This document shows positions 16,729 to 27,300 of a stretch of 64,000 bases of DNA, in pieces (the first letter of the stretch is position 1; each line of letters starts with the position of its first letter). The DNA is from Elusimicrobia bacterium RIFOXYA2_FULL_47_53 (GTDB lineage: Bacteria > Elusimicrobiota > Endomicrobiia > Endomicrobiales > XYA2-FULL-47-53), in contig MGVE01000008.1 of assembly GCA_001800315.1 (NCBI GenBank), forward strand, positions 1 to 64,000, written 5' to 3'. The notes below the pieces were generated by a model. It was not told the DNA's origin, did not search any database, and saw only the letters and a program-made list of their open reading frames with translations. The position numbers were made by a program, and so were the translations under genes.

Positions 16729-16970
16729 AATCAGGTGTCGGAATGGCGGCATCCGACGGAACGCGCAGAGTAAGCTCTGCAAATCTACGGAATCATTTTG
16801 CAACGGGATTGTTTCCTCGCTTCGGAATTCCTAGTCTGCCGTGGCGAAAGAATAATCTCGTCGCTGGATGAAAAACGAGACCATTTACTTCGTTCAGGGT
16901 GACTTTACATGTCCGGTAAATTTTATCCGTCAACCCATGGGCTCTATCTTAGGATTAGGACGGATAGGGT

Positions 16971-16999
16971 TTGACAACCTCTCTAAAATCGGGTATAAT
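16971..16999 (+). promoter_or_regulatory. perfect-consensus sigma70 promoter upstream of the receiver-lysS operon
   Basis: TTGACA (16971-16976), a 17-base spacer and TATAAT (16994-16999) match the consensus exactly. Transcription should start near 17006, leaving a leader of about 218 bases before the receiver ATG. An operator-like palindrome ATTAATT-GAT-AATTAAT (17011-17027) lies just after the predicted start. Confidence 0.8.
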
Positions 17000-17025
17000 T
17001 TAGCATTAAAATTAATTGATAATTA

Positions 17026-17121
17026 ATGTCAAAATGCGACTTCAACCCGAAATTTGCATTAGGCGCGAGAACCGAGGCGAGCAAGGCGGAGGCTTTTTTG
17101 ACTAAAAAAGAGAAAGCGTAG
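17026..17121 (+). CDS. possible 31-residue leader or small ORF
   Basis: From ATG 17026 the frame reads MSKCDFNPKFALGAR, then TEASKAEAFLTKKEKA, to TAG at 17121. It lies about 20 bases after the predicted transcription start, inside the structured leader. There is no ribosome-binding site. Its composition (lysine-, alanine- and glutamate-rich) is protein-like, but the DNA also forms part of a large inverted repeat, so coding is uncertain. I know no family for it. Confidence 0.25.
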   Translation: MSKCDFNPKFALGARTEASKAEAFLTKKEKA

Positions 17122-17204
17122 CGGTGACTACGGTTGAGCTTTTTTAGGATGAAAAAGTCCCGCATGGTTAGACGAATTCCGTGTCCTAATGCAAAATTTG
17201 GGTT
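17044..17204. repeat. structured element bounded by near-perfect 20-base inverted repeats
   Basis: AACCCGAAATTTGCATTAGG (17044-17063) is nearly the reverse complement of 17185-17204. Inside, AAAAAAG (17104-17110) can pair either with CTTTTTT upstream (17093-17099, four-base loop) or with CTTTTTT downstream (17139-17145, with CGTAG/CTACG extending the stem). These are two mutually exclusive hairpins. It could be a small mobile element or an attenuator-like leader of the operon behind it. Confidence 0.6.
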
Positions 17205-17223
17205 AAAATTACAGGAGCGAACT

Positions 17224-17610
17224 ATGTCCACTATTCTTATCGCAGACGATGAAAAAGACCTTGTTGAACTGCTGAAATTCCTTATGGAGAAAGAAGGCTT
17301 TAAAGTAGCCACTGCCAGAAACGGCAGGGAAGCTCTTGAAAAAATCGGGTTGATGCCGTCAAATGAAACGAGCATTAAACCGGACCTGCTTATCCTTGAC
17401 ATAATGATGCCCGAGATAGACGGCTACACCGTGCAGAGCAAAATGATGGAAGATAACCTGACCAGATCCATCCCCATAATTATTCTCACCGCCAAAGGCC
17501 AGATGAGAGAGCTTTTTGGAATGGCAACAAATGTGGTCGCGTATATAGAAAAACCTTTTGATCCCCAGATGCTCAGAGACAAGGTTCTGGAAATATTGAG
17601 GAAAAAATGA
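17224..17610 (+). CDS. single-domain response regulator (CheY/PleD-receiver-like)
   Basis: The 128-residue protein is a lone receiver domain. It has the acidic pair in IADDEKD, phospho-acceptor Asp59 (LLILDIMMPEIDG), Thr in IILTAKG and Lys in YIEKPFD. The start at 17224 is preferred because AGGAG lies 7 bases upstream; an in-frame ATG at 17134 would translate the repeat element. It overlaps lysS by 4 bases (ATGA). No kinase is adjacent; the nearest are in the cassette at 8-12 kb. There is no output domain, so its target is unknown. Confidence 0.88.
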   Translation: MSTILIADDEKDLVELLKFLMEKEGFKVATARNGREALEKIGLMPSNETSIKPDLLILDIMMPEIDGYTVQSKMMEDNLTRSIPIIILTAKGQMRELFGMATNVVAYIEKPFDPQMLRDKVLEILRKK

Positions 17611-19064
17611 ACGAGACAACAACAACTCCGCTTGAAACAATTATTGCTTTAAGAAAAGAAAAACTGGAAAAGCTGAAAGAAAACGGCATTAACCCTTATC
17701 CCGCCGCTTACGAGGGGACTCACACGGCCGCCGAAATACAAAAAAAATATGAAGCGCTCGCTATCGGCGAAAGCTCCCAGGACATTGTTTCGCTCGGAGC
17801 AAGGATGGTTTCAAGGCGCGACATGGGGAAAGCCTCTTTTGCCGACCTTACGGACTCAAGCGGAAAAATTCAGGCTTATTTTAAAGCTGATTTTATAGGC
17901 GCGGATTCATTTAAAATTTTCAAGGAATTCGCCGATATTTCGGATTTTGTCGGCGTCAAAGGCACGCCCTTCAGGACCCGTTCCGGCGAACTAAGCATTA
18001 AGGTTGATTCCTGGTCGTTTCTCTCAAAGGCCCTGCGCCCCCTGCCTGAAAAATTCCACGGGCTTAAGGACACGGAAACCAGGTACAGACAGCGTTACCT
18101 TGACCTGATATCAAACGCCGAAGTAAAAGATATTTTTGTAAAGAGAAGCAGAGTCATTTCGGCGATAAGAAGAACCCTGGAATCCAAAGGATTCCTTGAG
18201 GTAGAAACTCCCATTTTGCAGCCCATCGCGGGCGGCGCTGCGGCCAAACCCTTTATCACCCAGCATAACGCGCTTGGCATGGAACTCTACATGAGAATCG
18301 CGCCGGAGCTGTACCTAAAAAGGCTCGTGGTCGGCGGAATGGAAAAGGTTTTTGAAATCGGCAGAAACTTCCGCAACGAAGGCATTGACAGGACGCACAA
18401 TCCGGAATTTACCATGCTTGAGCTTTATCAGGCGTTTGTGGATTACAATGAAATGATGAACCTCTCGGAACAGCTTATCTCGGCGGCCGCGGCAGAACTC
18501 GGCGCGAAAGTGGAATTTCCGTTCAGGCGCGCGAAGCTTTTTGACCTGATAAAACAATACTCCGGGCTTGACTTAAACCCGCCGTTTGAGCCGGGCGCTC
18601 TGTTAAAAGCGGCGAGAAGCCTTAAAATTGATGTACCGGATAACACGCCTGAAAAAAAGATATTGGACCACATCTTTGACAAGACGGTTCAGCCTCACTT
18701 AAACGAACCCTGTTTCGTGACTGATTTCCCGGCTGTTTTTTCTCCGTTGGCGAAAACAAGGGTGGACAACAGCGCTATCGCGGAGCGTTTTGAGCTTTTC
18801 ATCAAGGGCAAGGAGATCGCCAACGCCTACTCCGAGTTAAACGACCCGCAGGAGCAGAGAAAGCGTTTCATTGAACAGGTTAAAGACAAAGACAAAGGCG
18901 ACGATGAAGCCCAGCCGTACGACGAAGATTTTATTCTGGCGCTGGAGCACGGGCTTCCTCCAACCGGAGGTTTAGGCATAGGCATAGACAGGCTGATAAT
19001 GGTGCTTGGCGATATTGACTCTATCAGGGAAGTTATACTGTTCCCTCAGATGAGGAATACCTGA
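17607..19064 (+). CDS. lysS: LysS, lysyl-tRNA synthetase, class II
   Basis: The enzyme charges tRNA-Lys. The 485-residue protein has an N-terminal OB-fold anticodon-binding domain (about 55-150) and a class II catalytic core. Class II motifs are motif 2 (FEIGRNFRNEGIDRTHNPEFTM) and motif 3 (GLPPTGGLGIGIDRL). It overlaps the receiver gene by 4 bases and the LolC/E gene by 1 base. lysS commonly lies next to prfB in bacteria; here about 10 kb of other DNA separates them. Confidence 0.97.
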   Translation: MNETTTTPLETIIALRKEKLEKLKENGINPYPAAYEGTHTAAEIQKKYEALAIGESSQDIVSLGARMVSRRDMGKASFADLTDSSGKIQAYFKADFIGADSFKIFKEFADISDFVGVKGTPFRTRSGELSIKVDSWSFLSKALRPLPEKFHGLKDTETRYRQRYLDLISNAEVKDIFVKRSRVISAIRRTLESKGFLEVETPILQPIAGGAAAKPFITQHNALGMELYMRIAPELYLKRLVVGGMEKVFEIGRNFRNEGIDRTHNPEFTMLELYQAFVDYNEMMNLSEQLISAAAAELGAKVEFPFRRAKLFDLIKQYSGLDLNPPFEPGALLKAARSLKIDVPDNTPEKKILDHIFDKTVQPHLNEPCFVTDFPAVFSPLAKTRVDNSAIAERFELFIKGKEIANAYSELNDPQEQRKRFIEQVKDKDKGDDEAQPYDEDFILALEHGLPPTGGLGIGIDRLIMVLGDIDSIREVILFPQMRNT

Positions 19065-20269
19065 TGGGCCTTGAGTTTTTCATAGCCTGGCGCTACCTTA
19101 AGGCAAGAAGAAAAGGCGTTTTCACGCTGCTTACGACCCTTATCGCGGTCGGGGGAATAACCCTCGGAGTCGCGTCTCTTATAATCACACTGGCGGTCAT
19201 GAGCGGGTTTCACAAAGACATCCGCGAACGCATTCTCATGCTCCAGCCCCACATTATGGTTGTCAGGGAAGGAAATCCCGTTATTGAAGATTACGCGGCG
19301 GCCGAAGGAAAAATAAAGTCCTTTCAGGAAGTGGAAAACTGCGCTCCTTTTATTTTCGGCCAGTTTATGCTGCACGCGAACCTTTCAAACGCCGGGCTGG
19401 TGGTTAAGGGAATAGACTTTCAAGCCGAGAATAAACTTCTGGGGCTTGCCAAAACCATTGAGCAGCCCGCGGATTTTTCGGGCATGCTTAAGGACGACGA
19501 GATAATTCTGGGAAAAGAACTGGCAAAGAACTTTCTTTTAAGCCCGGGGGAAGAAGTGGTTTTAATGTCTCCCGGCCGTTTCGCCATGGTGCCCAAAATG
19601 GAGCGGATGAAAGTGGCGGCGATTTTCCATTCCGGCATGTTTGAATACGACTCCAATATGGCCTATGTGACAATTCCCGCGGCGCAGAAGCTTTCAGGCC
19701 TAACCGGCGTGACCGGCATAGGAGTGTCGCTTAAGGACTGGGAAAAAGCTGATGTGACCGCAAAAAAAATTCAGTCCGCGCTTTCGGCGCCTTACTCGGC
19801 GCGCTCCTGGCAGAGAATGAACAAAAATCTCTTCGCGGCCCTGAAGCTTGAGAAAATTATGATGTTCATAATCCTGACGCTGATAATTTTAGTCGCGGCG
19901 TTTAATATAATTTCCAATCTGCTTCTGTTGACGGTGGAAAAATCAAAAGAGATAGGAATTCTTTCGGCGTTGGGCCTCTCCAGGCCGGAAATCGGACGGA
20001 TTTTTCTCTTTGAGGGCATAATAATCGGCTTTTCGGGAATTTTTCTCGGAGGCACGCTGGGAATAGGGCTAAGCCTGGCTCTTAAAAAATTCCAGTTTAT
20101 ACATCTGCCGGCTGATGTCTATTACCTTGATTATTTCCCCGTAAGAATTCTCCCCGGCGATGTCATCGGCGTGATAGCGGCCGCTTTGTTAATTACTATC
20201 GCGGCAAGCATTTACCCGGCCTATCAGGCAACCAAACTTGACCCGCTTGAAGCGATAAGGTACGGCTGA
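19064..20269 (+). CDS. LolC/LolE-family lipoprotein-releasing ABC permease
   Basis: The 401-residue inner-membrane protein has an N-terminal helix (about 20-45), a MacB-like periplasmic core domain (about 50-235) and three C-terminal helices of the FtsX domain (about 270-390). It ends in the conserved YPAYQATKLDPLEAIRYG tail. With LolD it extracts mature lipoproteins from the inner membrane for transfer to the outer membrane. Only one permease gene is present, so the complex may be a homodimer, as in the LolF-type systems of other bacteria. It overlaps lysS and lolD by one base each. Confidence 0.93.
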   Translation: MGLEFFIAWRYLKARRKGVFTLLTTLIAVGGITLGVASLIITLAVMSGFHKDIRERILMLQPHIMVVREGNPVIEDYAAAEGKIKSFQEVENCAPFIFGQFMLHANLSNAGLVVKGIDFQAENKLLGLAKTIEQPADFSGMLKDDEIILGKELAKNFLLSPGEEVVLMSPGRFAMVPKMERMKVAAIFHSGMFEYDSNMAYVTIPAAQKLSGLTGVTGIGVSLKDWEKADVTAKKIQSALSAPYSARSWQRMNKNLFAALKLEKIMMFIILTLIILVAAFNIISNLLLLTVEKSKEIGILSALGLSRPEIGRIFLFEGIIIGFSGIFLGGTLGIGLSLALKKFQFIHLPADVYYLDYFPVRILPGDVIGVIAAALLITIAASIYPAYQATKLDPLEAIRYG

Positions 20270-20931
20270 TGAACATAAGCGCGCGGAATTTAAGCAAGCA
20301 CTACATACTCAATAAGGGCCTTGAGGTAGCCGCGCTGAAAGAGGCTTCCTTTGAAATAAGCGCCGGCGAAACGGTCGCGGTGGTAGGCCCGTCAGGCGCC
20401 GGTAAGAGCACACTGCTTCACCTGGTCGGGCTTATGGACAGCCCGAGCGGCGGAACGATAAAAATAAACGGCGAGTTATTCTCGGATGCTTCGGCTGATT
20501 TAAGGGCCAGAACGCGCCGCGAAAAAATCGGGTTTATGTTTCAGATGCATTACCTGCTGCCCGAGTTCACGGTGATGGAAAATATTCTTATTCCTGTATG
20601 GAACAAGCGGTCCGACAAAATTAAAGAGGCGGCCGCCCTTGTTGAACGGCTCGGGCTCTCCAGAAGAGCCGACCATCTTCCCGCGGAGCTGTCCGGCGGG
20701 GAACAACAGAGAGTCGCGCTCGCCAGAGCCCTGATCAACGGGCCTGAACTGCTTTTAGCGGATGAACCGACCGGCAACCTGGACCGCGAGACCGGCGAGA
20801 TCGTTGAGCAAATAATTTTTTCTGAATGCAGGAACCGAAATATCACTCTCATACTTGTGACTCACAACAGCGAGTTGTCAAATAAAGCAGGCCGCCTGAT
20901 AAAGATGCGCGACGGACTGATAATAAACTAA
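20269..20931 (+). CDS. lolD: LolD-like lipoprotein-releasing ABC ATPase
   Basis: The 220-residue ABC ATPase has Walker A (GPSGAGKST), the Q-loop region [17 protein letters not shown], signature [15 protein letters not shown], Walker B ([12 protein letters not shown]) and the switch His in LVTHN. The LPEFT stretch is characteristic of LolD rather than FtsE or MacB. It is translationally coupled to the permease gene. Function: powering lipoprotein release from the inner membrane. Confidence 0.94.
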   Translation: MNISARNLSKHYILNKGLEVAALKEASFEISAGETVAVVGPSGAGKSTLLHLVGLMDSPSGGTIKINGELFSDASADLRARTRREKIGFMFQMHYLLPEFTVMENILIPVWNKRSDKIKEAAALVERLGLSRRADHLPAELSGGEQQRVALARALINGPELLLADEPTGNLDRETGEIVEQIIFSECRNRNITLILVTHNSELSNKAGRLIKMRDGLIIN

Positions 20932-20947
20932 AAACCGGGAGCAATGA

Positions 20948-21826
20948 ATGAAAATCTATCTGAACGGAAAATTAGTCCCGAAGGACGAGGCAAAAGTATC
21001 TGTTTTTGACCACGGCCTTTTGTACGGTGACGGAGTTTTTGAGGGGATCAGGGCCTACAACGGCCGTGTTTTCAGGCTTAGGGAACATTTAGACAGGCTG
21101 ATAAACTCCGCCAAAGCCATTAAACTGGAGCTGCCTCTTGATAAAAAAGGGCTGGAGCAGGCGGTTATAGACACCCTTTCCGCCAACTCGCTTAAAGACG
21201 CCTATATCCGGCTGGTTGTGACCAGGGGATACGGCGACCTGGGTCTGGATCCGAGAAAATGCCCGGAACCGACAATTTTTATCATAGCCGATAAAATCAC
21301 GCTCTATCCGGACGAATTTTACACCCGGGGCCTGGAGCTTATCACAGTTGCCACGAAAAGGACCAACCCGGAAAGCCTTAACCCCTGCATAAAGTCGCTG
21401 AACTATTTGAATAACATTCTGGCCAAAATTGAAGCGGTCAGAGCCGGTTTTCATGAGGCTATAATGCTCAACTCCCAGGGGTATGTCGCCGAGTGCACCG
21501 GAGACAATATTTTCGTTCTTAAGGACAATAAGCTCGTTACGCCGCCCTCATGGGCCGGAGCGCTGGAAGGTATCACCAGGGGCGCTGTTATAGAGCTGGC
21601 CAAGGACAAACTCAAGCTTCAGGTCAGCGAGGATATTTTCACGCTTTACAATGTTTACACGGCAGACGAGTGCTTTCTCACCGGCACGGCCGCCGAGGTT
21701 ATTCCGGTCGTCAAAGTGGACGGCAGGGCGATTGGCGACGGCAAAGCGGGAAAAGTTACAACCAGGCTGATAAAAGAATTCAGGGAACTCACAAGCCTTA
21801 CCGGTGTGCCGATCTACGAAAAATAA
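20948..21826 (+). CDS. ilvE: IlvE, branched-chain amino acid aminotransferase (class IV PLP)
   Basis: The 292-residue fold-type IV PLP enzyme transfers amino groups between glutamate and branched-chain 2-oxoacids. Family stretches are VFDHGLLYGDGVFEGIRAY, the PLP lysine Lys149 in CIKSLNYLNN, EAIMLNSQGYVAECTGDNIF and DECFLTGTAAEVIPV. These fit bacterial IlvE better than D-amino-acid transaminase or aminodeoxychorismate lyase, though that split is not certain. GGGAG precedes the start; an out-of-frame ATG lies 4 bases earlier. Confidence 0.88.
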   Translation: MKIYLNGKLVPKDEAKVSVFDHGLLYGDGVFEGIRAYNGRVFRLREHLDRLINSAKAIKLELPLDKKGLEQAVIDTLSANSLKDAYIRLVVTRGYGDLGLDPRKCPEPTIFIIADKITLYPDEFYTRGLELITVATKRTNPESLNPCIKSLNYLNNILAKIEAVRAGFHEAIMLNSQGYVAECTGDNIFVLKDNKLVTPPSWAGALEGITRGAVIELAKDKLKLQVSEDIFTLYNVYTADECFLTGTAAEVIPVVKVDGRAIGDGKAGKVTTRLIKEFRELTSLTGVPIYEK

Positions 21827-21840
21827 CAAGGAGCTGACCT

Positions 21841-24312
21841 ATGTCTAACCGGTTTACCGACAGGGTACAGAGAGTAATTATAATCGCTCAGGAAGAGGCC
21901 AAGCGCCTTAACCACGACTATGTCGGAACTGAGCACATCCTGCTGGGCCTGGTGGCTCTCGGAGAGGGAGTCGCTGCAAAGGTGCTGGCTAATCTGGGCA
22001 TTGACTTAAGGCGCGTCCGCGCGGAAGTGGAAAAGCTCGTTGGAACCGGCGACAATGTAATGCTGCTCGGAGAGATACCTTTTACCCCCAGAGCCAAGAA
22101 GGTTCTGGAACTGGCGGTAGACGAGGCTCAAAACCTGGGCCATACCTATGTCGGAACAGAGCACCTCCTGCTGGGACTTTTGAGAGAGGAAGAGGGCATA
22201 GCGGCCAGAGTTCTTGAAAACCTCGGAGTGCGCATTAACGAGGCCAGGGACGAAGTCTCAAGCCTGCTGGATGACCTTGACGAAAGCGGCAAACCGGCAA
22301 AAGGATCCAAATCAAAAACAAAAACCCCTACGCTTGACGAGTTCGGCAGGGACCTGACCGTCATGGCCAGGGATTCCAAACTTGATCCCGTCATCGGCAG
22401 AAGCGAAGAGATTGAGCGCCTCATCCAGATTTTATCCCGCCGCACAAAAAATAACCCTGTGCTGATAGGCGATCCCGGAGTCGGAAAAACCGCTATCGTG
22501 GAAGGTCTCGCGCAGAGAATATCGTCCGGAGATGTCCCCGAGATCCTCGCTTCCAAAAGAGTTATGACGCTTGACCTGGCTTCTGTCGTAGCCGGAACAA
22601 AATACAGGGGCGAATTTGAGCAGCGCCTTAAAAACATTATGGAAGAGATAAGGCACTCAAAGAATAATATTATCCTGTTTATTGACGAACTGCACACGGT
22701 CATCGGCGCCGGAGCGGCCGAGGGGGCCATTGACGCCTCCAATATGCTCAAACCCGCCCTTTCCCGCGGTGAACTTCAGTGCATCGGAGCCACGACACTT
22801 GACGAATATCGCAAACACATTGAGCATGACGCGGCTTTGGAAAGGCGCTTCCAGCCCATAAGCGTGGAGCCGCCGAGCATAAGCGAAAGCGTCGCTATTC
22901 TGAAGGGCCTGAAAGAAAAGTACGAGACTCACCATAAAGTAATATATTCCGAAGAAGCCCTTATTGCGGCAAGCGAGCTTTCCGACAGGTATATACCGGA
23001 CAGATTCCTTCCCGACAAGGCGATTGACCTTATTGACGAAGCCGGAGCCAAGGCGCGCCTTCAGTCAACTCAGACTCCCGCGCACTTTATTGAAAAAGAA
23101 AACGAGCTTGAAAAACTTACGGCTGAAAAAGAAGCGGCTATCGCTCAGCAGGAGTACGAAAAAGCCGCCCGTTTAAGGGACAAAGAAAAAGAATTGAGAA
23201 AATCTTTTGAAGAGGCCAAAAAGAAATGGCGTTTAACCCGGGAGGAGACAAGGCCGCTTATTTCCGCTGACGATATAGCGGTGCTCGTCGCCAAGTGGAC
23301 CAAGATACCCGTCACAAGGCTAACGGAAAAAGAATCCGAGAAGCTGCTGCACATGGAAGAGGAGCTTAAGAAAAGAGTGGTCGGGCAGGACGAGGCCATT
23401 AAAATAATATCGCAGGCCATCAGAAGAAGCCGCACCGGCCTCAAGGATCCGAGAAAACCTATCGGCGGTTTTATTTTTCTCGGCCCGACCGGAGTGGGAA
23501 AAACTGAGCTTGCCAGAGCCCTGGCCGAGTTTCTATTCGGCAACGAAAGCGCTTTAATCAGGACCGATATGTCGGAATTTATGGAGAAGTTTTCCGTCTC
23601 GCGCCTTATAGGCGCGCCTCCGGGATATGTGGGTTACGAAGAAGGCGGACAGCTTACCGAGGCCGTCAGAAGAAAACCTTATTCTGTTGTCCTGCTTGAC
23701 GAAATAGAAAAGGCGCACCCGGATGTTTTCAATGTACTGCTTCAGATTCTTGACAACGGAACCCTTTCCGACAATCTCGGACACAAGGTCAACTTTAAAA
23801 ATACCATCATCATAATGACTTCCAATGTGGGCGCGCGCCTTATTTCACGCGGAAAATCCCTGGGCTTCCTTGTGCAGGACCTGCAGCAGGATTACATCAG
23901 CATAAAAGACACGGTGACCGAAGAGGTAAAAAAAGCTTTCAACCCCGAGTTCCTCAACAGGATAGACGAAATAATCGTATTCCATCCGCTCGGGCGCGGC
24001 GAAATGAAAAACATTCTGGACCTGATGATTGAGCGCGGGAGGGAAAAGATTGAAGCCCAGGGCTATTCGCTGGAGTTCAGCGATGAGGCCAAAGATTTTC
24101 TTCTTGAAAAGGGCTTTGACCCGCAATACGGCGCCCGCCCTCTGCAGAGGGTTATACAGCGCTTTGTTGAAGACCCTCTGGCCGAGGAAATTCTCGCGCG
24201 CCATATCGCGCACAATTCCGGAACCGGCGTGACAAAAGTTTTCGTTAATTTTGACCCGGACGCGAAGAAACTCCGCTTTGAGCCGGGCCGGCCGACAAAG
24301 CTTGTTTCCTGA
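21841..24312 (+). CDS. clpC: ClpC, AAA+ chaperone subunit of the Clp protease
   Basis: The 823-residue Hsp100 protein has two N-terminal Clp repeats (about 1-145). AAA module 1 carries Walker [14 protein letters not shown] and Walker [14 protein letters not shown]-like coiled segment lies at about 415-450. AAA module 2 carries Walker [15 protein letters not shown] and Walker [15 protein letters not shown], followed by the C-terminal D2-small domain. It unfolds substrates for ClpP. AAGGAG lies 8 bases before the ATG. The usual Gram-positive partners (ctsR, mcsA, mcsB) are absent. Confidence 0.96.
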   Translation: MSNRFTDRVQRVIIIAQEEAKRLNHDYVGTEHILLGLVALGEGVAAKVLANLGIDLRRVRAEVEKLVGTGDNVMLLGEIPFTPRAKKVLELAVDEAQNLGHTYVGTEHLLLGLLREEEGIAARVLENLGVRINEARDEVSSLLDDLDESGKPAKGSKSKTKTPTLDEFGRDLTVMARDSKLDPVIGRSEEIERLIQILSRRTKNNPVLIGDPGVGKTAIVEGLAQRISSGDVPEILASKRVMTLDLASVVAGTKYRGEFEQRLKNIMEEIRHSKNNIILFIDELHTVIGAGAAEGAIDASNMLKPALSRGELQCIGATTLDEYRKHIEHDAALERRFQPISVEPPSISESVAILKGLKEKYETHHKVIYSEEALIAASELSDRYIPDRFLPDKAIDLIDEAGAKARLQSTQTPAHFIEKENELEKLTAEKEAAIAQQEYEKAARLRDKEKELRKSFEEAKKKWRLTREETRPLISADDIAVLVAKWTKIPVTRLTEKESEKLLHMEEELKKRVVGQDEAIKIISQAIRRSRTGLKDPRKPIGGFIFLGPTGVGKTELARALAEFLFGNESALIRTDMSEFMEKFSVSRLIGAPPGYVGYEEGGQLTEAVRRKPYSVVLLDEIEKAHPDVFNVLLQILDNGTLSDNLGHKVNFKNTIIIMTSNVGARLISRGKSLGFLVQDLQQDYISIKDTVTEEVKKAFNPEFLNRIDEIIVFHPLGRGEMKNILDLMIERGREKIEAQGYSLEFSDEAKDFLLEKGFDPQYGARPLQRVIQRFVEDPLAEEILARHIAHNSGTGVTKVFVNFDPDAKKLRFEPGRPTKLVS

Positions 24313-24334
24313 CCCTGATTATTAATTACCTCCG

Positions 24335-27300
24335 ATGCCAAAGAAACTGACCCTACTATCGTTTTTTTTCGCTTTTATTATCGGATTTGTCCTTGTGTTT
24401 TCCTGGCGGCTGAATTTTCTGGAGCTGCCGATAAAACTCACCCTTGAAAATCTTACGGGACAGAATGTCACCTTTTCTAAAGTTGATTACCGCCCTTTCA
24501 ACCGGGTAACCATCAACGATCTTACCATAGGCGGCGACTTCAGGTCCTCCGCGGTTACGGTCTATATCAACCCCGCCAAACTTCTTTCTTCGCTTAACAA
24601 TCCGTCAAAAGCCCTTACAACCATAAGCGTCAAAAAACCCTGGATATCAAAAAATTTTATCGCTCTGCTCGCCAAAAGCGGAGGGGCAGGCTCTTCTGCC
24701 GATCTGCCGAGCATTAATATTGATTGGCAGGACGGAGAAATTGACGCCCGTTTTGTTTCTTTAAAGGACTTCTCCGGACAGGTCAAGCTTGGCTCCAGGA
24801 CTTCAGGAATCATTGACGGAAATTTAGGTGGCAATAAAATTCACATCAACCTGAACCTCTCCGAAACAGACGGCCTGACAAAAGCGGACATATTTTCTGA
24901 AGTTAAGGGCCCTGATTCCGACCTGCGCCTTTTCTTAAATTCGCAAATCAGCAAAGACGGAAGCATCCGGGCCTCTCTGGATATGCCGCACGCCATTTTT
25001 TCTGGTTTTTCTTTTTCCGGCTCAAGCGGAACTTTTAATTACCACGCGGGCACCTTCACCGTCCTGCTCGCCAACCGAGGCGGGTTCGTAGAAGCCCACG
25101 GCACCGGAACCGAAGACTTTGAACTGACCTCAAACATTGAACTCAAAAATATAATAGCCGGCTCCGGCGGCACGGTCTCGGCAAAGGCAAAGATGGGGGT
25201 TAGTTACTCGTCATGCGCCATAACAGCCGACAATGTAAATATTTCCGGCAGAGCTATCGGCAGCGGCGTAATAGATCTCTCCAGGCCCAAAAACGGCCAA
25301 TGGTCCGGCAGAGGAATGCTCTCGCCGTCCGATTACCTTATTGAAGTTTCGCTGACGCCAAAGCAGGATTTTGATATTCTTGTAAAAACAGGCAAGGCAA
25401 AACCCGGCAGGATCTTCGGCAGCCTGAACCCTCCAAACATAGCTTTTGATTTCAGTTCCTGGCCCATAGAAAAGCTGCCTGTTGTTTACCCTGAAAACAG
25501 GGGCCTGTCTGGAACCATTGACTTCTCGGGCTCTATGGACGCGCAGAGCTGGGACCTTAAGTTTGCGGCAAAAAATCTCAGGCGCGGAAGCGCTCCCGGC
25601 AAAACTGCCGGGACGCCGCTCCCCGGAGAGGCAGGAGCGCCGCTTTCAATTAACTCGGCGTTAACGATGGCCGACGGAATTATTTCTTTTCATTCCTTTT
25701 CGGACGACGGGAAGCTCAGCATAGACGCCGAACGCGCTAAGACAGGAGAATGGCGCGTCCTGGGAACGCTGGACTCCTTTGACGCCGGGAATATGCTCAA
25801 TATTCTTAACAATAACCTGATAGGGCTGTCGGGAATTATATCGGGCAATTTTGAATTAAAAGCAAAGAATATTTCGGAGCTGCTCAGGCCCTCCTCCGCA
25901 GTTGCAGGTTCGGCGCGGTTAAAAGCCCGCGATTTTAAATACGGGGTTATATCCGCAGATGAGGCAAAAATACGGGTTATCCTTGATTCTAAGAAAATTA
26001 CGATAAAGGATTTCGCTCTACACTCAAACAAAGGCACAGTTTCCGGGCAGGCAAGCCTCGGGCTGGCCCCGGGCAGGAATGAATGCGATGTTAACCTTGT
26101 TTTTTATAGATTCCCGGTTGAGGGCAAAGTTATAAGCGGCCCCTGCTCTCTCGCGGGAACTCTTTACAGGAACGGCTCCTATGAATTCAACGGCAACCTG
26201 ACAAGCTCCGGACTCACTGTTGACGCCATCCCGCTTAAAAAATTATCCGCCCGCATATCGGCTTCGCCGAAAAAAATTACGCTCAGCGATTTTTGGATAG
26301 AAAATATAATCAGGGGTTCTATTACCGCGGGGCTTGAGGATAAATCTCTCGCGGGAAAAGCAACTTTTCTAAATATTGATTTAAGCGCTTTTTTGCCGGG
26401 AGCAAAAGGAATAATTGAAGGTGAAGCCAAAATAAGCGGAACTCTCGCTGCGCCGGTTGTAAATATCACATATTCTTCTCCTGAAATAGTATATAACGGC
26501 ATAAAAGCCGGCCATAAGGGAAGCCTCCTGTTTAAAGACAAAGTCCTTCTCATGGATTATTCAAAAACTACCTCCGGCCCGGCATTTGCCGAGCTTAGGG
26601 GAGAGATTTTCCCGGTATTTTCACTTTCAGGAAAGTTTGACAGCATAACGCCGGATTTTTTTAATTCCGTTTCTATTCCGGGGCTTCTCACAAGAGGCAG
26701 GCTGTCGGGAACCTTTTCCCTGAATAGGAAAAACAACATACTTGAAGCCTCCGCCCGGGCTCTCGGAAAGAATATTGAAATAGCGGGACAGCTTATAAAC
26801 GAGTTTGATGCCCGGATAGCGTTTTCAAGCGAGACTTTGCGCATAGACTCCCTTACCGCGAAATTTTCCGACAGTGAGTTGAACCTGCTGAGCGGCAGTT
26901 TTGTGACACCCTCGCGGAAGACTTTTTCGCTTAAAGCCGAGTTCAGAAACATCCATTCCGGATTAGCCGATTTTTTCGGGGGCGCCGCGTTTGAGGGACG
27001 CTGGGATTTTAACGAGAGCGGAAAACTGATTTTAAGGTCTTCCGCGCGCGCTGATAACCTCTGGATCAACCAATATAATCTTAAAGAGGCCTTCTTCGGA
27101 TTAAAATTTGAGGACAATGTCCTGACTCTGCTTCCTGAAGACGAGTCCGCGGTCAATCTTTCCGGACACATAGATTTTTCCGCCCTGCCTCAGGTCAGGT
27201 TTCAGCGTTTCAGGATTTACGATAACGAAAGTTCTACTCTTATGATGGATGGGGAAATAGGAAAAAACAGATGGGATTTCATGCTGAGCGGTAAAAATGT

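Larger units (their letters stand above)
16186..17223. other. 1.04-kb gene-poor, repeat-rich intergenic region
   Basis: I find no convincing protein gene of normal length here. The stretch holds the operon terminator, a REP-like element (16346-16410), a second terminator-like hairpin (16467-16493), a 110-base imperfect palindrome (16567-16676), an 11-base perfect inverted repeat (16697-16728), and a consensus promoter with a structured leader (16971-17223). Short open frames in it look fortuitous and share composition with the palindromes rather than with the neighbouring genes. The stretch 16800-16970 shows no feature beyond phrases that resemble common intergenic repeats. Confidence 0.8.

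Noticed and set aside
16429-16834. Overlapping open frames of 82-124 codons on both strands in the repeat region
   Set aside because: They run through the palindromes, share no family features and lack ribosome sites. Their sequence is explained by the inverted repeats.
17134-17223. N-terminal extension of the receiver protein from ATG 17134
   Set aside because: It would translate the repeat arm and hairpins. The ATG at 17224 has a proper AGGAG and gives a standard receiver start.
16186-17223. Possible CRISPR array or tRNA in the gene-poor region
   Set aside because: The repeats are inverted and dissimilar rather than direct and evenly spaced, and no cloverleaf or T-loop sequence was found.
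16983-17402. Minus-strand frame of 139 codons opposite the receiver gene
   Set aside because: It crosses the promoter, the inverted-repeat element and half of the receiver gene. Its repeated 'FNPNFALG/PNANFGL' phrases come from the inverted arms.
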